From Paraburkholderia kururiensis (GTDB lineage: Bacteria; Pseudomonadota; Gammaproteobacteria; Burkholderiales; Burkholderiaceae): DNA of 64,000 nt. The notes under the pieces are model-generated. The model was not told the DNA's origin. It worked only from the letters and a program-made list of their open reading frames with translations, and ran no database searches. Positions 27,607 to 35,756 of the stretch are shown one piece after another (positions within the stretch are counted from its first letter, which is position 1; each line of letters begins with the position of its first letter). Made by a program: the position numbers and the translations under genes. The DNA lies in the NCBI RefSeq assembly GCF_034424375.1, contig NZ_CP139965.1, positions 2,108,001 to 2,172,000 of the forward strand. The letters run 5' to 3'.

Positions 27607-27614
27607 TGTGTACA
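27607..27614. promoter_or_regulatory. GntR-type half-conserved operator near livK
   Basis: TGTGTACA differs at one base from the palindromic TGTATACA core at 27800. It lies 46 bp upstream of the livK start in an AT-rich stretch (27590-27660). FadR-subfamily GntR proteins commonly bind TNGTNNNACNA-type sites, so the GntR gene at 30415 is the expected binder. The 307-base gap 27562-27868 holds only this promoter region. Confidence 0.45.
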
Positions 27615-27798
27615 GAATTGCTGATCAAAAATAGTTGTGCGATAAATTTTTGGCGGAATTCGAAGAGCGGGGCGCTGGGTCGAAATAAATCACAAAATGC
27701 CCATATAAAGCGCACTTTACGCACAATAACGCATTCGTCTCTGCACCATTTCGGGAGGCGCGCTCTAGATTGGCGCACTCATCCGTTTTATTGAAAAT

Positions 27799-27808
27799 GT
27801 GTATACAC
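27799..27808. promoter_or_regulatory. Palindromic GntR-type operator near ridA
   Basis: GTGTATACAC is a perfect 10-bp palindrome 61 bp upstream of the ridA start. Its core TGTATACA is close to operators of FCD-type GntR regulators. Together with the site at 27607 it would let one regulator control the divergent livK and ridA operons. Confidence 0.55.
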
Positions 27809-27868
27809 CGTTGAATTTCAGGTGATACGATCGGCCTCAACTTGCGTAGGTCAACGAGAGGCGACTCA

Positions 27869-28228
27869 ATGGAAATCAAGCGTTACGGAGCGGGCGAGCG
27901 GATGAGCCAGATGGTGGTGGCGGGCGGATTCGCCTTCATCGCGGGGCAGGTGGCGGACGACACGTCGCTCGACGTCGCCGGCCAGACCCGGCAGATTCTC
28001 GACAAGCTCGACCGCCTGCTGGAAGAAGCGAAACTCGACAAGCGCCACATCGTGTCCGCCAGCATCTGGCTTGCCGACCATCGCAGCTTTGCCGACATGA
28101 ACCGGATCTGGGATGCGTGGGTACCGAAGGGCGATGCGCCGGCGCGCGCATGCGTCGAGTCGAAGTTGGCTTTCCCGCAGTACACGGTGGAGATCGCGGC
28201 GATTGCGGCAATCGCGGCGGCGTTCTAG
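27869..28228 (+). CDS. RidA-family enamine/imine deaminase
   Basis: A 119-residue Rid protein (YjgF/YER057c/UK114). Start 27869 has GAGAGG upstream and matches family length. GGFAFIAGQVADD and the C-terminal region APARACVESKLAFPQYTVEIAAIA hold the conserved Arg (RACVE) used in imine hydrolysis. It is the first gene of the ridA-dadA-racemase operon, 29 bases ahead of dadA, and would hydrolyse the imino acid released by the dehydrogenase. Confidence 0.9.
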   Translation: MEIKRYGAGERMSQMVVAGGFAFIAGQVADDTSLDVAGQTRQILDKLDRLLEEAKLDKRHIVSASIWLADHRSFADMNRIWDAWVPKGDAPARACVESKLAFPQYTVEIAAIAAIAAAF

Positions 28229-28257
28229 ATTCGGACTGCTGAACTCGGAGTATCGGG

Positions 28258-29502
28258 ATGAAAACCGTTGTGCTGGGCGGCGGGATCGTGGGCGTGACGA
28301 CGGCCTATTTTCTGGCGAAGGCGGGCGACGAGGTGGTGGTGCTCGATCGTCGCGATGGCGTCGCGCTCGAAACCAGTTTCGCGAATGCCGGCCTCATCGC
28401 GCCGGGGCACTCGTACACATGGGCGTCGCCGCGCGCGCCCAAGATCCTGCTCAAGTCGCTGTTTACGGAAGGCCAGGCGCTGCGGCTCAAACCGAAGGCC
28501 GACTGGCGGATGTGGGCGTGGTGCTGGCTGTTCCTGCAGAACTGCACGGCTGAACGTTCGCGTCGTAATACGTCGATCAAGGTGCGGCTTTGCCGCTATG
28601 CGCAGCAGCAGCTCCAGCAGGCGACGCAGGAAGAAAGGCTGGCTTACGACCGGATCAGCGGCGGGTTGCTGTACCTGTATCGCGATCCCGCGTCGTTCGA
28701 ACGCGGCGTGTCGAACATGGCGATCCTCGCCGACAACGGACTGCCGCTCGAAACGCTCGACCGGCAGGCGGTGATGGCGCGCGAGCCCGCACTACGAGCA
28801 GCCGGTGGCGACATCGCTGGCGCGATCTACTGCCCTACCGACGAAAGCGGCGACGCGCATCTGTTTACCCGCGCGCTCGAACAGCGTTGCCGTGAACTCG
28901 GCGTCGACTTTCGCTTCGGCACCGCGATCGACGGCATCAGCGCGAGCGGGGATGCCGTGGACTACGTGCAGACATCGGCAGGGCGCGTCACAGCCGACCG
29001 CTACGTGCTCGCGCTGGGGTCGTATTCGCCGTTGCTGGCTCGCGGACTCGGCTACCGGCTGCCGGTTTATCCCGTCAAAGGGTATTCGGTCACGCTGCCG
29101 ATCGAGGCGTCGCACGAATCGCCCACGCTGGGCGGCGTCGAAGAGAATCAACTCGTCGCGTGGGCGCGCTTCGGTCAGCGGCTGCGCCTCACCGCGACAG
29201 CGGAGTTTTGCGGTTACGACACAGCGCACACGCCTGCCGATTTCACTCACATGCTCGCGACCGCGCGAGCGTTGTTCCCGAACGGCGCCGATTATGCGCG
29301 GCCTTCTTACTGGGCCGGATTGCGGCCGATGACGCCCGAGGGTACGCCGCTGATCGGCGCCACGCGACACCGCAACCTGTTTCTCAACACGGGGCACGGG
29401 CACATGGGCTGGACCATGTCCTGCGGCACCGCGAAGATCCTCGCCGACGTGATGAGCGGACGGCAGCCGGACATCGATATCTCAGGGATGACACTACAGT
29501 GA
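28258..29502 (+). CDS. dadA: D-amino acid dehydrogenase-like FAD oxidoreductase (DadA family)
   Basis: A 414-residue DAO-fold flavoprotein. The FAD-binding start is MKTVVLGGGIVGVTTAYFLA, the DadA motif ETSFANAGLIAPGHSYTWASP follows, and the C-terminal FAD contact is YWAGLRPMTPEGTPLIG followed by NTGHGHMGWTM. It resembles DadA (D-alanine and other D-amino acids to 2-oxo acids, electrons to quinone), but D-hydroxyproline dehydrogenases share the fold. Its stop overlaps the racemase-family GTG start (GTGA). Confidence 0.88.
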   Translation: MKTVVLGGGIVGVTTAYFLAKAGDEVVVLDRRDGVALETSFANAGLIAPGHSYTWASPRAPKILLKSLFTEGQALRLKPKADWRMWAWCWLFLQNCTAERSRRNTSIKVRLCRYAQQQLQQATQEERLAYDRISGGLLYLYRDPASFERGVSNMAILADNGLPLETLDRQAVMAREPALRAAGGDIAGAIYCPTDESGDAHLFTRALEQRCRELGVDFRFGTAIDGISASGDAVDYVQTSAGRVTADRYVLALGSYSPLLARGLGYRLPVYPVKGYSVTLPIEASHESPTLGGVEENQLVAWARFGQRLRLTATAEFCGYDTAHTPADFTHMLATARALFPNGADYARPSYWAGLRPMTPEGTPLIGATRHRNLFLNTGHGHMGWTMSCGTAKILADVMSGRQPDIDISGMTLQ

Positions 29503-30290
29503 GCGAACTTCTCTCGAATTGCGTCGAGCGCAGCGCGAGCCCCTATGCGCGCTTCAGCTTCTCGCTGGATGACGGTATCGCGCGGCGCGCCGCAATCGGT
29601 CTTGTCGTACTCGCGACGGATCACACGATCGAATACGAATGGCGCCGGATGCTCGCGCTCGAAGGTGTGGCGTTCTACGAAAGCCGCGTCGCGAATTCGG
29701 CGGAAATCACGGCGGCCACGCTCGAACAGATGGACGGCCGGATCCGCGCCGGCGTGGAGCTGATCCGGCCCGGCGAACACCTCGACGTCGTCGCCTTCGG
29801 CTGTACGTCGGCATCGATGGTGCTTGGCGAGGAACGTGTCTTCGAGCGCATCCACGAGGCGCGCCCGGACGTGGCGTGCACGACGCCGATTACCGCGGCG
29901 CGGGTGGCGCTCGGCGCGCTCGGCGCACGAGGGGTGGCGCTCCTCACGCCCTACGAGCGGCCTATCAACGAAGCGATGGCGCGCTACCTGCAGGACCGCA
30001 ACGTCGACGTGGTGCGGATAGGGTCGTTCGAACATCGCGACGACAACGAGGTCGCGAGAATCGACCGCGCGTCCATCGAGCACGCGGTATTCGAACTGGC
30101 GAGCGATCCTGCCGTCGACGCGATGTTCGTGTCGTGCACCAGCCTTCGGCTTGCCGACGCCATTGCAGGCTTCGAGGCGCGGCTCGACAAGCCGGTTTTG
30201 TCGAGCAATCATGCGTTGGCCTGGCATGCGCTGCGGCTGGCAGGCGTGACCGACGCTTTGCCGCAGTTCGGCAGACTGTTCACGGTCTGA
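29499..30290 (+). CDS. Asp/Glu racemase-superfamily protein (maleate isomerase/arylmalonate decarboxylase-like)
   Basis: A 263-residue protein starting at GTG 29499, which overlaps the dadA stop. Both catalytic cysteines of the superfamily are present, in VVAFGCTSASMVLG (near residue 95) and MFVSCTSLRLADAI (near residue 210). The layout fits the maleate cis-trans isomerase/AMDase branch more than MurI. Its place behind dadA suggests racemisation or isomerisation of the amino acid or a downstream acid; the true substrate cannot be read from sequence. Confidence 0.8.
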   Translation: MSELLSNCVERSASPYARFSFSLDDGIARRAAIGLVVLATDHTIEYEWRRMLALEGVAFYESRVANSAEITAATLEQMDGRIRAGVELIRPGEHLDVVAFGCTSASMVLGEERVFERIHEARPDVACTTPITAARVALGALGARGVALLTPYERPINEAMARYLQDRNVDVVRIGSFEHRDDNEVARIDRASIEHAVFELASDPAVDAMFVSCTSLRLADAIAGFEARLDKPVLSSNHALAWHALRLAGVTDALPQFGRLFTV

Positions 30291-30414
30291 AGCGCGCGCC
30301 GCAGCGACATGCTGCCCTGCGCGCCGCTGCTGCCACGTGTGGCCACGCGAGAGCTGGCCTGAAGGTTGGAAGAGTAGTGATAATGAGCGGTGACAGATTG
30401 AACCAGGAGACAAC

Positions 30415-31137
30415 ATGACAACGGATTCCGTGATTGCGCGGAACGTGCGTCCCACCGGGCGGGACTCCGTTGCGCCGAAGCGCACGGGCATGACGGTCAA
30501 CGAGATTTACGAGCAGTTGAAGCAGATGGCGGTGCTGTACAAGATCCGGCCGGGCGAACGCGTCAACGAACTCGAGCTGGCGGAGCGCCTCGACGTGAGC
30601 CGTACGCCGATTCGCGAAGCGCTCAACCGGCTGGTGGCGGAGAACCTGCTGGCGTTCGTGCCGAACCGGGGATTTTTTATCCGCGAACTGGGCGAGAAGG
30701 ACGTGTTCGATCTCTTTGAATTGCGGCGTTCGATTGAATCGACGGCGGTCATGCTCGCGTGCGAGCGCGCTTCCGACGGCGACATCAAAACGCTGCGCCG
30801 CTTCTGGAAGCAGGTGATGAAGAGCGCGGAGCGCATGCCGTCGGACGAGCTTGTCGTGAATGACGAGCTGTTCCACCTCGAGCTGGCGGCGATGTCCGGC
30901 AACGCAGAAATTGGCAGGGTGCTGCAGGGAATCAACGCGCGGATTCACTACGTCCGCTGGGTCGACGTCGATCAGCGCCGCAACGAGGCGTTCACCGAGC
31001 ATCTGCAGATTCTCGATGCACTGGCGCAGCGCGACACCGCACGCTGCGTGGCGCTGACGGATACCCACATCCGCTGGCGCATGGAAGAGATCACACGCGT
31101 GGTTCACGCAAGCGTCGTGAAGCTGTACGCAAAATAA
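30415..31137 (+). CDS. GntR-family regulator with FCD ligand domain
   Basis: A 240-residue regulator. The winged helix reads ELELAERLDVSRTPIREALNRL with LAFVPNRGFFIREL, the FadR-subfamily pattern. The FCD domain from residue 100 has the metal-binding Asp/His set (NDELFHLELA, EHLQILDALAQRD, THIRWRM). It follows the racemase-family gene by 124 bases and probably represses the divergent livK and ridA operons through TGTATACA-type sites. Confidence 0.9.
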   Translation: MTTDSVIARNVRPTGRDSVAPKRTGMTVNEIYEQLKQMAVLYKIRPGERVNELELAERLDVSRTPIREALNRLVAENLLAFVPNRGFFIRELGEKDVFDLFELRRSIESTAVMLACERASDGDIKTLRRFWKQVMKSAERMPSDELVVNDELFHLELAAMSGNAEIGRVLQGINARIHYVRWVDVDQRRNEAFTEHLQILDALAQRDTARCVALTDTHIRWRMEEITRVVHASVVKLYAK

Positions 31138-31254
31138 CGGTGCCCACGGTACGGGCTGTTCGTGGCACGACGGGACAGCAGCAATTGAAAGGAGGAAGCG
31201 GCCGCCCGCAGGCGAGGGCGGCGAACCATCATTCTCTTGCGAAGAGGCGTCGTC

Positions 31255-32139
31255 ATGAAACATGGCACGTTGATTACGCTGTACAAGCCGAGCGCCGGAC
31301 AAACCGATCACCTGCTGCGCTTGCCAACGTTGAGCCCCGTGGTCGTCGCGGTCGACAATTCCCCGCAGACCGATCCGGTCCTGCATGCACGCCTGGCCGC
31401 CGGCGGCATCGACGTCATCGCTAATCACAATCGCGGCGGCATCGCCGGCGCGTTCAACGCCGGTGTCGAATTTCTGATTGGACGCGGCTGCGACGTGTTC
31501 TTCATCTTCGATCAGGATTCGACGATTCCCGACGACTACTTTGCGCGGATGCTGGAAGGATGCGCGGCGGTGGGCGACAGGCGCTTTCTGGTCGGGCCGC
31601 GCATCTTCAACCTGAATTTCCGGCGCGACCTGCCGCTCTTCACCGTGCGGCGGTGGTCGGCGCAGATCGCGCCGATTCGCGACGGCGCGCATGGGCTGCA
31701 ACCGTGCTCGGTCATCATCTCGTCCGGCACGGCGATTTCGCTCGAAGCGTATCGCGCGCTGGGCCGCTTCCGCGAAGACTTCTTCATCGACCACGTCGAT
31801 GCGGAGTACTGCATGCGTGCCCAGGCGCACGGCGTGCCGGTATGCGTGAATGCGGACGTGTCGCTGCCGCATGAGCTTGGCAAGCCGGTGCCGGCGCAGC
31901 GCTGGCCGCGCGTCGAGATATTCGACCAAAGCGCGTTGCGTCACTACTACGCGGCCCGCAACTGCATCCTGGTTGCGCGCGATTACTGGCGCCGCTATCC
32001 GGCGCTGTTGCTCATCAACCTGATCACGCTCAAGCATATTGCCTTCGTGCTGCTGCACGCCCGGGAAAAGCGCATGAAGCTGCAGGCCATCCTGTGCGGA
32101 ATCGCGGATGGCCTGCGCGGGAAGTACGGCCGCGTCTGA
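31255..32139 (+). CDS. Rhamnosyltransferase (GT2, RhlC/WbbL-like)
   Basis: A 294-residue glycosyltransferase from ATG 31255 (GAAGAGG upstream). Motifs are VAVDNSPQTDPVLHARLAAG, NRGGIAGAFNAGVEFL, the metal-binding FIFDQDST, LVGPRIFN, SSGTAISLEAYRALG and FFIDHVDAEYCMRAQA. This pattern closely follows RhlC, the second rhamnosyltransferase of rhamnolipid synthesis, and O-antigen rhamnosyltransferases. The donor would be dTDP-L-rhamnose, made by the rml operon at 18.3-21.7 kb. No rhlA or rhlB is in the window. It sits between an amino-acid regulator and a DapA-family gene, an odd place that may mean insertion or a joint product. Confidence 0.85.
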   Translation: MKHGTLITLYKPSAGQTDHLLRLPTLSPVVVAVDNSPQTDPVLHARLAAGGIDVIANHNRGGIAGAFNAGVEFLIGRGCDVFFIFDQDSTIPDDYFARMLEGCAAVGDRRFLVGPRIFNLNFRRDLPLFTVRRWSAQIAPIRDGAHGLQPCSVIISSGTAISLEAYRALGRFREDFFIDHVDAEYCMRAQAHGVPVCVNADVSLPHELGKPVPAQRWPRVEIFDQSALRHYYAARNCILVARDYWRRYPALLLINLITLKHIAFVLLHAREKRMKLQAILCGIADGLRGKYGRV

Positions 32140-32241
32140 CGTCGGGGGCGATTTTCCCTTCGCAGGATGCCGCACAGGAAAAGAGGGCGGCAGACCTCGT
32201 TAATCGTTATGCAATCCTTACTTAAAGGAAGAGGAAGCGAG

Positions 32242-33177
32242 ATGAATCGTACAACGCCGATCAAGCGCCGCTACGCAGGCGCCTTCTCCGTTGCGCCCAC
32301 CATTTTCACAGAGGAGGGCGAACTCGATCTGGACGGGCAGAAGCGCTGCGTCGATTTCATCATCGACGCGGGGGCGGACGGCCTCTGCATTCTCGCGAAC
32401 TACTCGGAGCAATTTTCGCTGACCGACGACGAGCGCGCGCGACTGACGACCACGATCCTCGATCACGTCGCGGGCCGCGTGCCGGTGATCGTCACGACCA
32501 CGCACTTCAGTCCTGCCATTTGCGCCGCACGTAGCCGTGCGGCGCAGGCGGCCGGCGCCGCGATGGTGATGATCATGCCGCCGTATCACGGCGCGACGAT
32601 TCGTTGCGGCGAAGCGGCGATCGAACACTTCTTCGAGGAGGTATCCAACGCCATCGACATTCCGATCATGTACCAGGACGCGCCGATGAGCGGCACATCG
32701 GTATCGGCCGCGTTCCTTGCGCGGCTGGCACACAAGATCGACAACCTGCGCTACTTCAAGATCGAGGTGCCGCAATCGGCCGCGAAGCTGCGCGAGCTGA
32801 TCGAACTGGGCGGCGACGCCATCGAAGGGCCGTGGGACGGCGAGGAGGCCATCACCTTGCTGGCCGACCTCGATGCGGGCGCGACGGGCAGCATCCTTGG
32901 CGGCGGTTATCCGGACGGCCTGCAGCCGATCCTGAAGGCCTACCTGGCGGGCAATCGCGACGAAGCGGCGGCGGGCTACGCGCGCTGGCTGCCGCTCATC
33001 AACTACGAGAACCGCCAGTGCGGACTGATCGCCTGCAAGGCCTTGATGAAGGAAGGCGGGGTGATCGCGTCGGACGCTGTACGCCGGCCGCTCGTGCCGC
33101 TGCATCCGGCAACCCGTGCGGGCCTGATCGAGATCGCGCGACGACTCGATGCACAGGTGCTGCGCTGGGCTCACTGA
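32242..33177 (+). CDS. DapA-family aldolase/dehydratase (dihydrodipicolinate synthase-like)
   Basis: A 311-residue class I aldolase-fold protein; ATG 32242 follows AAGGAAGAGGAAG. The Schiff-base Lys is in LRYFKIEVPQ near residue 175 and the proton-relay Tyr in IPIMYQDAPMSG near residue 145. GGGYPDGLQPILKAYLAGN fits the family tail. Housekeeping DapA is shorter in its loops; relatives include 2-keto-3-deoxy sugar-acid dehydratases and the hydroxyproline-pathway deaminase HypD. With dadA nearby, a D-amino acid or D-hydroxyproline route is plausible, but no HypD-specific residue was identified. Confidence 0.82.
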   Translation: MNRTTPIKRRYAGAFSVAPTIFTEEGELDLDGQKRCVDFIIDAGADGLCILANYSEQFSLTDDERARLTTTILDHVAGRVPVIVTTTHFSPAICAARSRAAQAAGAAMVMIMPPYHGATIRCGEAAIEHFFEEVSNAIDIPIMYQDAPMSGTSVSAAFLARLAHKIDNLRYFKIEVPQSAAKLRELIELGGDAIEGPWDGEEAITLLADLDAGATGSILGGGYPDGLQPILKAYLAGNRDEAAAGYARWLPLINYENRQCGLIACKALMKEGGVIASDAVRRPLVPLHPATRAGLIEIARRLDAQVLRWAH

Positions 33178-33585
33178 CGACGAACCCACGCCGTGCCGTT
33201 TCTCGCGCCGAGCGGGGCTGCCCTCGATCCGTTTGGCCGCGAACGACCCAACCGTGACGCCGCGGTTCAAACGGAAACTGAGCCACCGTCGACGAACCGT
33301 TCCGCGCCTGCGATATAACGGCTCTCGTCCGAGGCCATGCCGCGCCGGCCACAGCGTGCGATCTGCCCTTTATTGATATGGAATGCTCGATTTCTCGTTT
33401 GACGGCGCCATCCGGATTGCGCGGCAGCTTCGTGCAGATCGTGCGCCACGTTGTATTGCCGCGGCCGCGCCGGAGAGACTGACGGGCCTGCGCATTGTGG
33501 GGACTTCGGTTCGATCACGCTGCTTTCCGCCGACGGGGTCGGCGACCACGGCACGCCTCGGTCAGATCGACGTTCGCCGCATGGC

Positions 33586-33647
33586 AAAACATGCAAGCCA
33601 TAAATATTTAATCCGTATAAACATATCGAAATAGAATAATTCTCAGA
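33586..33647 (+). promoter_or_regulatory. AT-rich promoter/activator region of the first sulfonate operon
   Basis: The 517-base gap 33178-33694 contains no credible gene. Its last 110 bases are sharply AT-rich, with AAAACATGCA (33586-33595) and CGAAATAGAATAATTC (33627-33642). Both elements recur upstream of the SsuD-like operon (AACATGCATGTT at 45387 and CGAAATAG at 45358), suggesting a shared sulfur regulator such as a CysB-type LysR. The rest of the gap shows nothing recognisable. Confidence 0.4.
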
Positions 33648-33694
33648 GCCTTCTTTCGTCGTTACGCTGTGCTGCACATCGACAGCGAGGGCTT

Positions 33695-34684
33695 ATGAAG
33701 GCTTCTGTTCAAACGTCTTTTTCTACGCGGCGGCGTGTGCTGCGCGCACTCGCTGCGACGCCTCTGGCCGCAGCCGCCTTTGCGCCGGGACTTCGCAACG
33801 CGCGGGCCGCGGAAGACGTCACGCTCGTGCTGGGCGACCAGGCAGGCGGCACGCGTGCGCTCGTAGAAGCCGCCAAGGTGCTCGATGGCACACCGTACGC
33901 CTGGCGGTGGGCCAACTTCCAGGGCGCGGCACCGCTGTTCGAAGCGCAACGCGTGGGTTCCGTCGATCTCGCGCCCGCCGGTGATCTGCCCGTGCTCGCG
34001 GCAGCCGTGGGCGACCCCACGCTCAAAATCGTGGCGACGCGCGTGGGTTCGGGTTCCCAACTCGGCATTCTGGTCGCGCCGCATTCCACCATCCGCAGCG
34101 TGGCGGATCTCAAAGGGCGCACGGTGTTCGTGTCCTCCGCGCGCGGCAGCATTTCGCAATTCCAGCTGTACGGTGCGCTCGCTGAAGCCGGGCTGTCGAA
34201 AGACGACGTGACCGTGCGCTTCATCCTGCCCGTGGACGCGTTCGCGGCCTTCGCGTCCGGCGCCATCGAAGTGTGGGCCACGTTCGACCCGTACTACGGC
34301 ATCGCCGCGCAACGCGGCGGCCGTATCCTGCGCGACGGCACGGGCATCAACAGCGGGCTGGGTTTTATCACGGCCTCGGGCGCCTCGCTGTCCGACCCGC
34401 GCAAGCGTGCCGCCATTGCCGACGTGCTGAAGCGCTATCAGCGCGCGGGCGCCTGGGCGGTGGCGAATCCCGATGCCTACGCGCAGATCTACGCCACGCT
34501 CACGCGCTCGCCGCTCGATGCGGCGAAGCAGATCACGAAGCGTGCATCGCTGCAGCAGCACTTCGTCACCGAGGCCGATATCGACGCGTTGCAGAAAGTG
34601 GCGGACCGTGCGCACGAGGACGCGATCCTGCCGCGCCGTATCGACGTGCGCGCGATCTCGGAGACCCAGCTTGCCCGCGCATGA
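33695..34684 (+). CDS. SsuA-like aliphatic sulfonate binding protein
   Basis: A 329-residue periplasmic protein with a twin-arginine-like leader (STRRRVLRALAATPLAAAAF) ending near ARAAE. The mature part follows the SsuA/TauA pattern: ALVEAAKVLDGTPYAWRWANFQGAAPLFEA, then VGSVDLAPAGDLPVL, RSVADLKGRTVFVSSARGS and VDAFAAFASGAIEVWATFDPYY. It is the first gene of the binding protein-permease-ATPase-binding protein run. Confidence 0.87.
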   Translation: MKASVQTSFSTRRRVLRALAATPLAAAAFAPGLRNARAAEDVTLVLGDQAGGTRALVEAAKVLDGTPYAWRWANFQGAAPLFEAQRVGSVDLAPAGDLPVLAAAVGDPTLKIVATRVGSGSQLGILVAPHSTIRSVADLKGRTVFVSSARGSISQFQLYGALAEAGLSKDDVTVRFILPVDAFAAFASGAIEVWATFDPYYGIAAQRGGRILRDGTGINSGLGFITASGASLSDPRKRAAIADVLKRYQRAGAWAVANPDAYAQIYATLTRSPLDAAKQITKRASLQQHFVTEADIDALQKVADRAHEDAILPRRIDVRAISETQLARA

Positions 34685-34709
34685 CCTTGCATTGACGGAG
34701 CGCTCCGAC

Positions 34710-35756
34710 ATGTCCACACAATCCCGATCTTTCGAGCTCGCCGATGTGTCCGCGGCGGGCGAGACGGCCATACATGACAACGGCAAACGCATCGTCGCCT
34801 GGCTTGCGGCGTTGGGCTGGCTGGGTGGGGCGGCCGTCACGCAGTGGTGGCCCGCACTCGACGACTGGCCGTACACGCGCGAACTGCTGATTCTGAAACT
34901 CGTGCTGGCGGCGGTGTCGCTCGCGATCGGCATCGGCGCTTCGCGCGTGCGCGCTGTGCCGGGGGCGCATTCGCGCGCGTTCAACCGTCGTCTCGGTGCG
35001 CTCGCCGAGAGCACACCGTGGCTGCTCGCGCTCTCGGTCGCGCTGACGGCATGGGAGGTCGTGACCGCGCAGCTGGAATGGCTGCCTCGGCCGTTTTTCG
35101 CGCCGCCCCAGGCGTTGATCGCAGTCTATGCCGACGATCTGCCGCGGCTCTCGTCGAGCGTCGCTCATTCCGTCGTCCTGCTGGCTTATGGCTACGCGGC
35201 GGGTGCGCTGGCCGGATTCGCGATCGGCGTGAGCATCGGCTGGTCGAAGGCGGTGGGCTACTGGCTGCATCCGGTGCTGCGTCTGATCGGGCCGCTGCCC
35301 GCGACGGCGTGGCTGCCGCTCGCGTTTTTCTTCTTTCCGTCGAGTTTCAGTGCGAGCGTGTTTCTGATCGCACTCGCAACAGCGTTTCCCGTCACGGTGC
35401 TCACCTGGTCCGGCGTCGCGAGCGTCAATGCTGCGTATTACGACGTGGCCCGCACGCTGGGGGCGAAGCCGTCGTTCCTGATTCTTCGCGTCGCGATTCC
35501 GGCCGCCTTGCCTTCCGTGTTCGTCGGCCTCTTCATGGGTCTGGGCGCGGCGTTCGCCGTGCTGTTCGTGGCCGAGATGATGGGCGTGAAGGCGGGCCTC
35601 GGCTGGTATCTGCAATGGGCCCAGGGGTGGGCCGCCTATCCGAACATGTACGCGGGGCTGCTCGTCATGGCCCTCATGTGCTCGCTGCTCATCACGCTGC
35701 TGTTCCGCGTACGCGACCGTCTGCTGGCGTGGCAAAAAGGAATGCTCAAATGGTAG
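34710..35756 (+). CDS. SsuC-like sulfonate ABC permease with N-terminal extension
   Basis: A 348-residue permease, about 80 residues longer than usual SsuC. The extra N-terminus carries two hydrophobic helices (IVAWLAALGWLGGAAVTQWW and LLILKLVLAAVSLAIGIGA) before the standard core starting near residue 105. The coupling motif is YYDVARTLGAKPSFLILRVAIPAALP. It overlaps the ATPase gene by 7 bases. Start 34710 was chosen 25 bases after the binding-protein stop. Confidence 0.86.
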   Translation: MSTQSRSFELADVSAAGETAIHDNGKRIVAWLAALGWLGGAAVTQWWPALDDWPYTRELLILKLVLAAVSLAIGIGASRVRAVPGAHSRAFNRRLGALAESTPWLLALSVALTAWEVVTAQLEWLPRPFFAPPQALIAVYADDLPRLSSSVAHSVVLLAYGYAAGALAGFAIGVSIGWSKAVGYWLHPVLRLIGPLPATAWLPLAFFFFPSSFSASVFLIALATAFPVTVLTWSGVASVNAAYYDVARTLGAKPSFLILRVAIPAALPSVFVGLFMGLGAAFAVLFVAEMMGVKAGLGWYLQWAQGWAAYPNMYAGLLVMALMCSLLITLLFRVRDRLLAWQKGMLKW

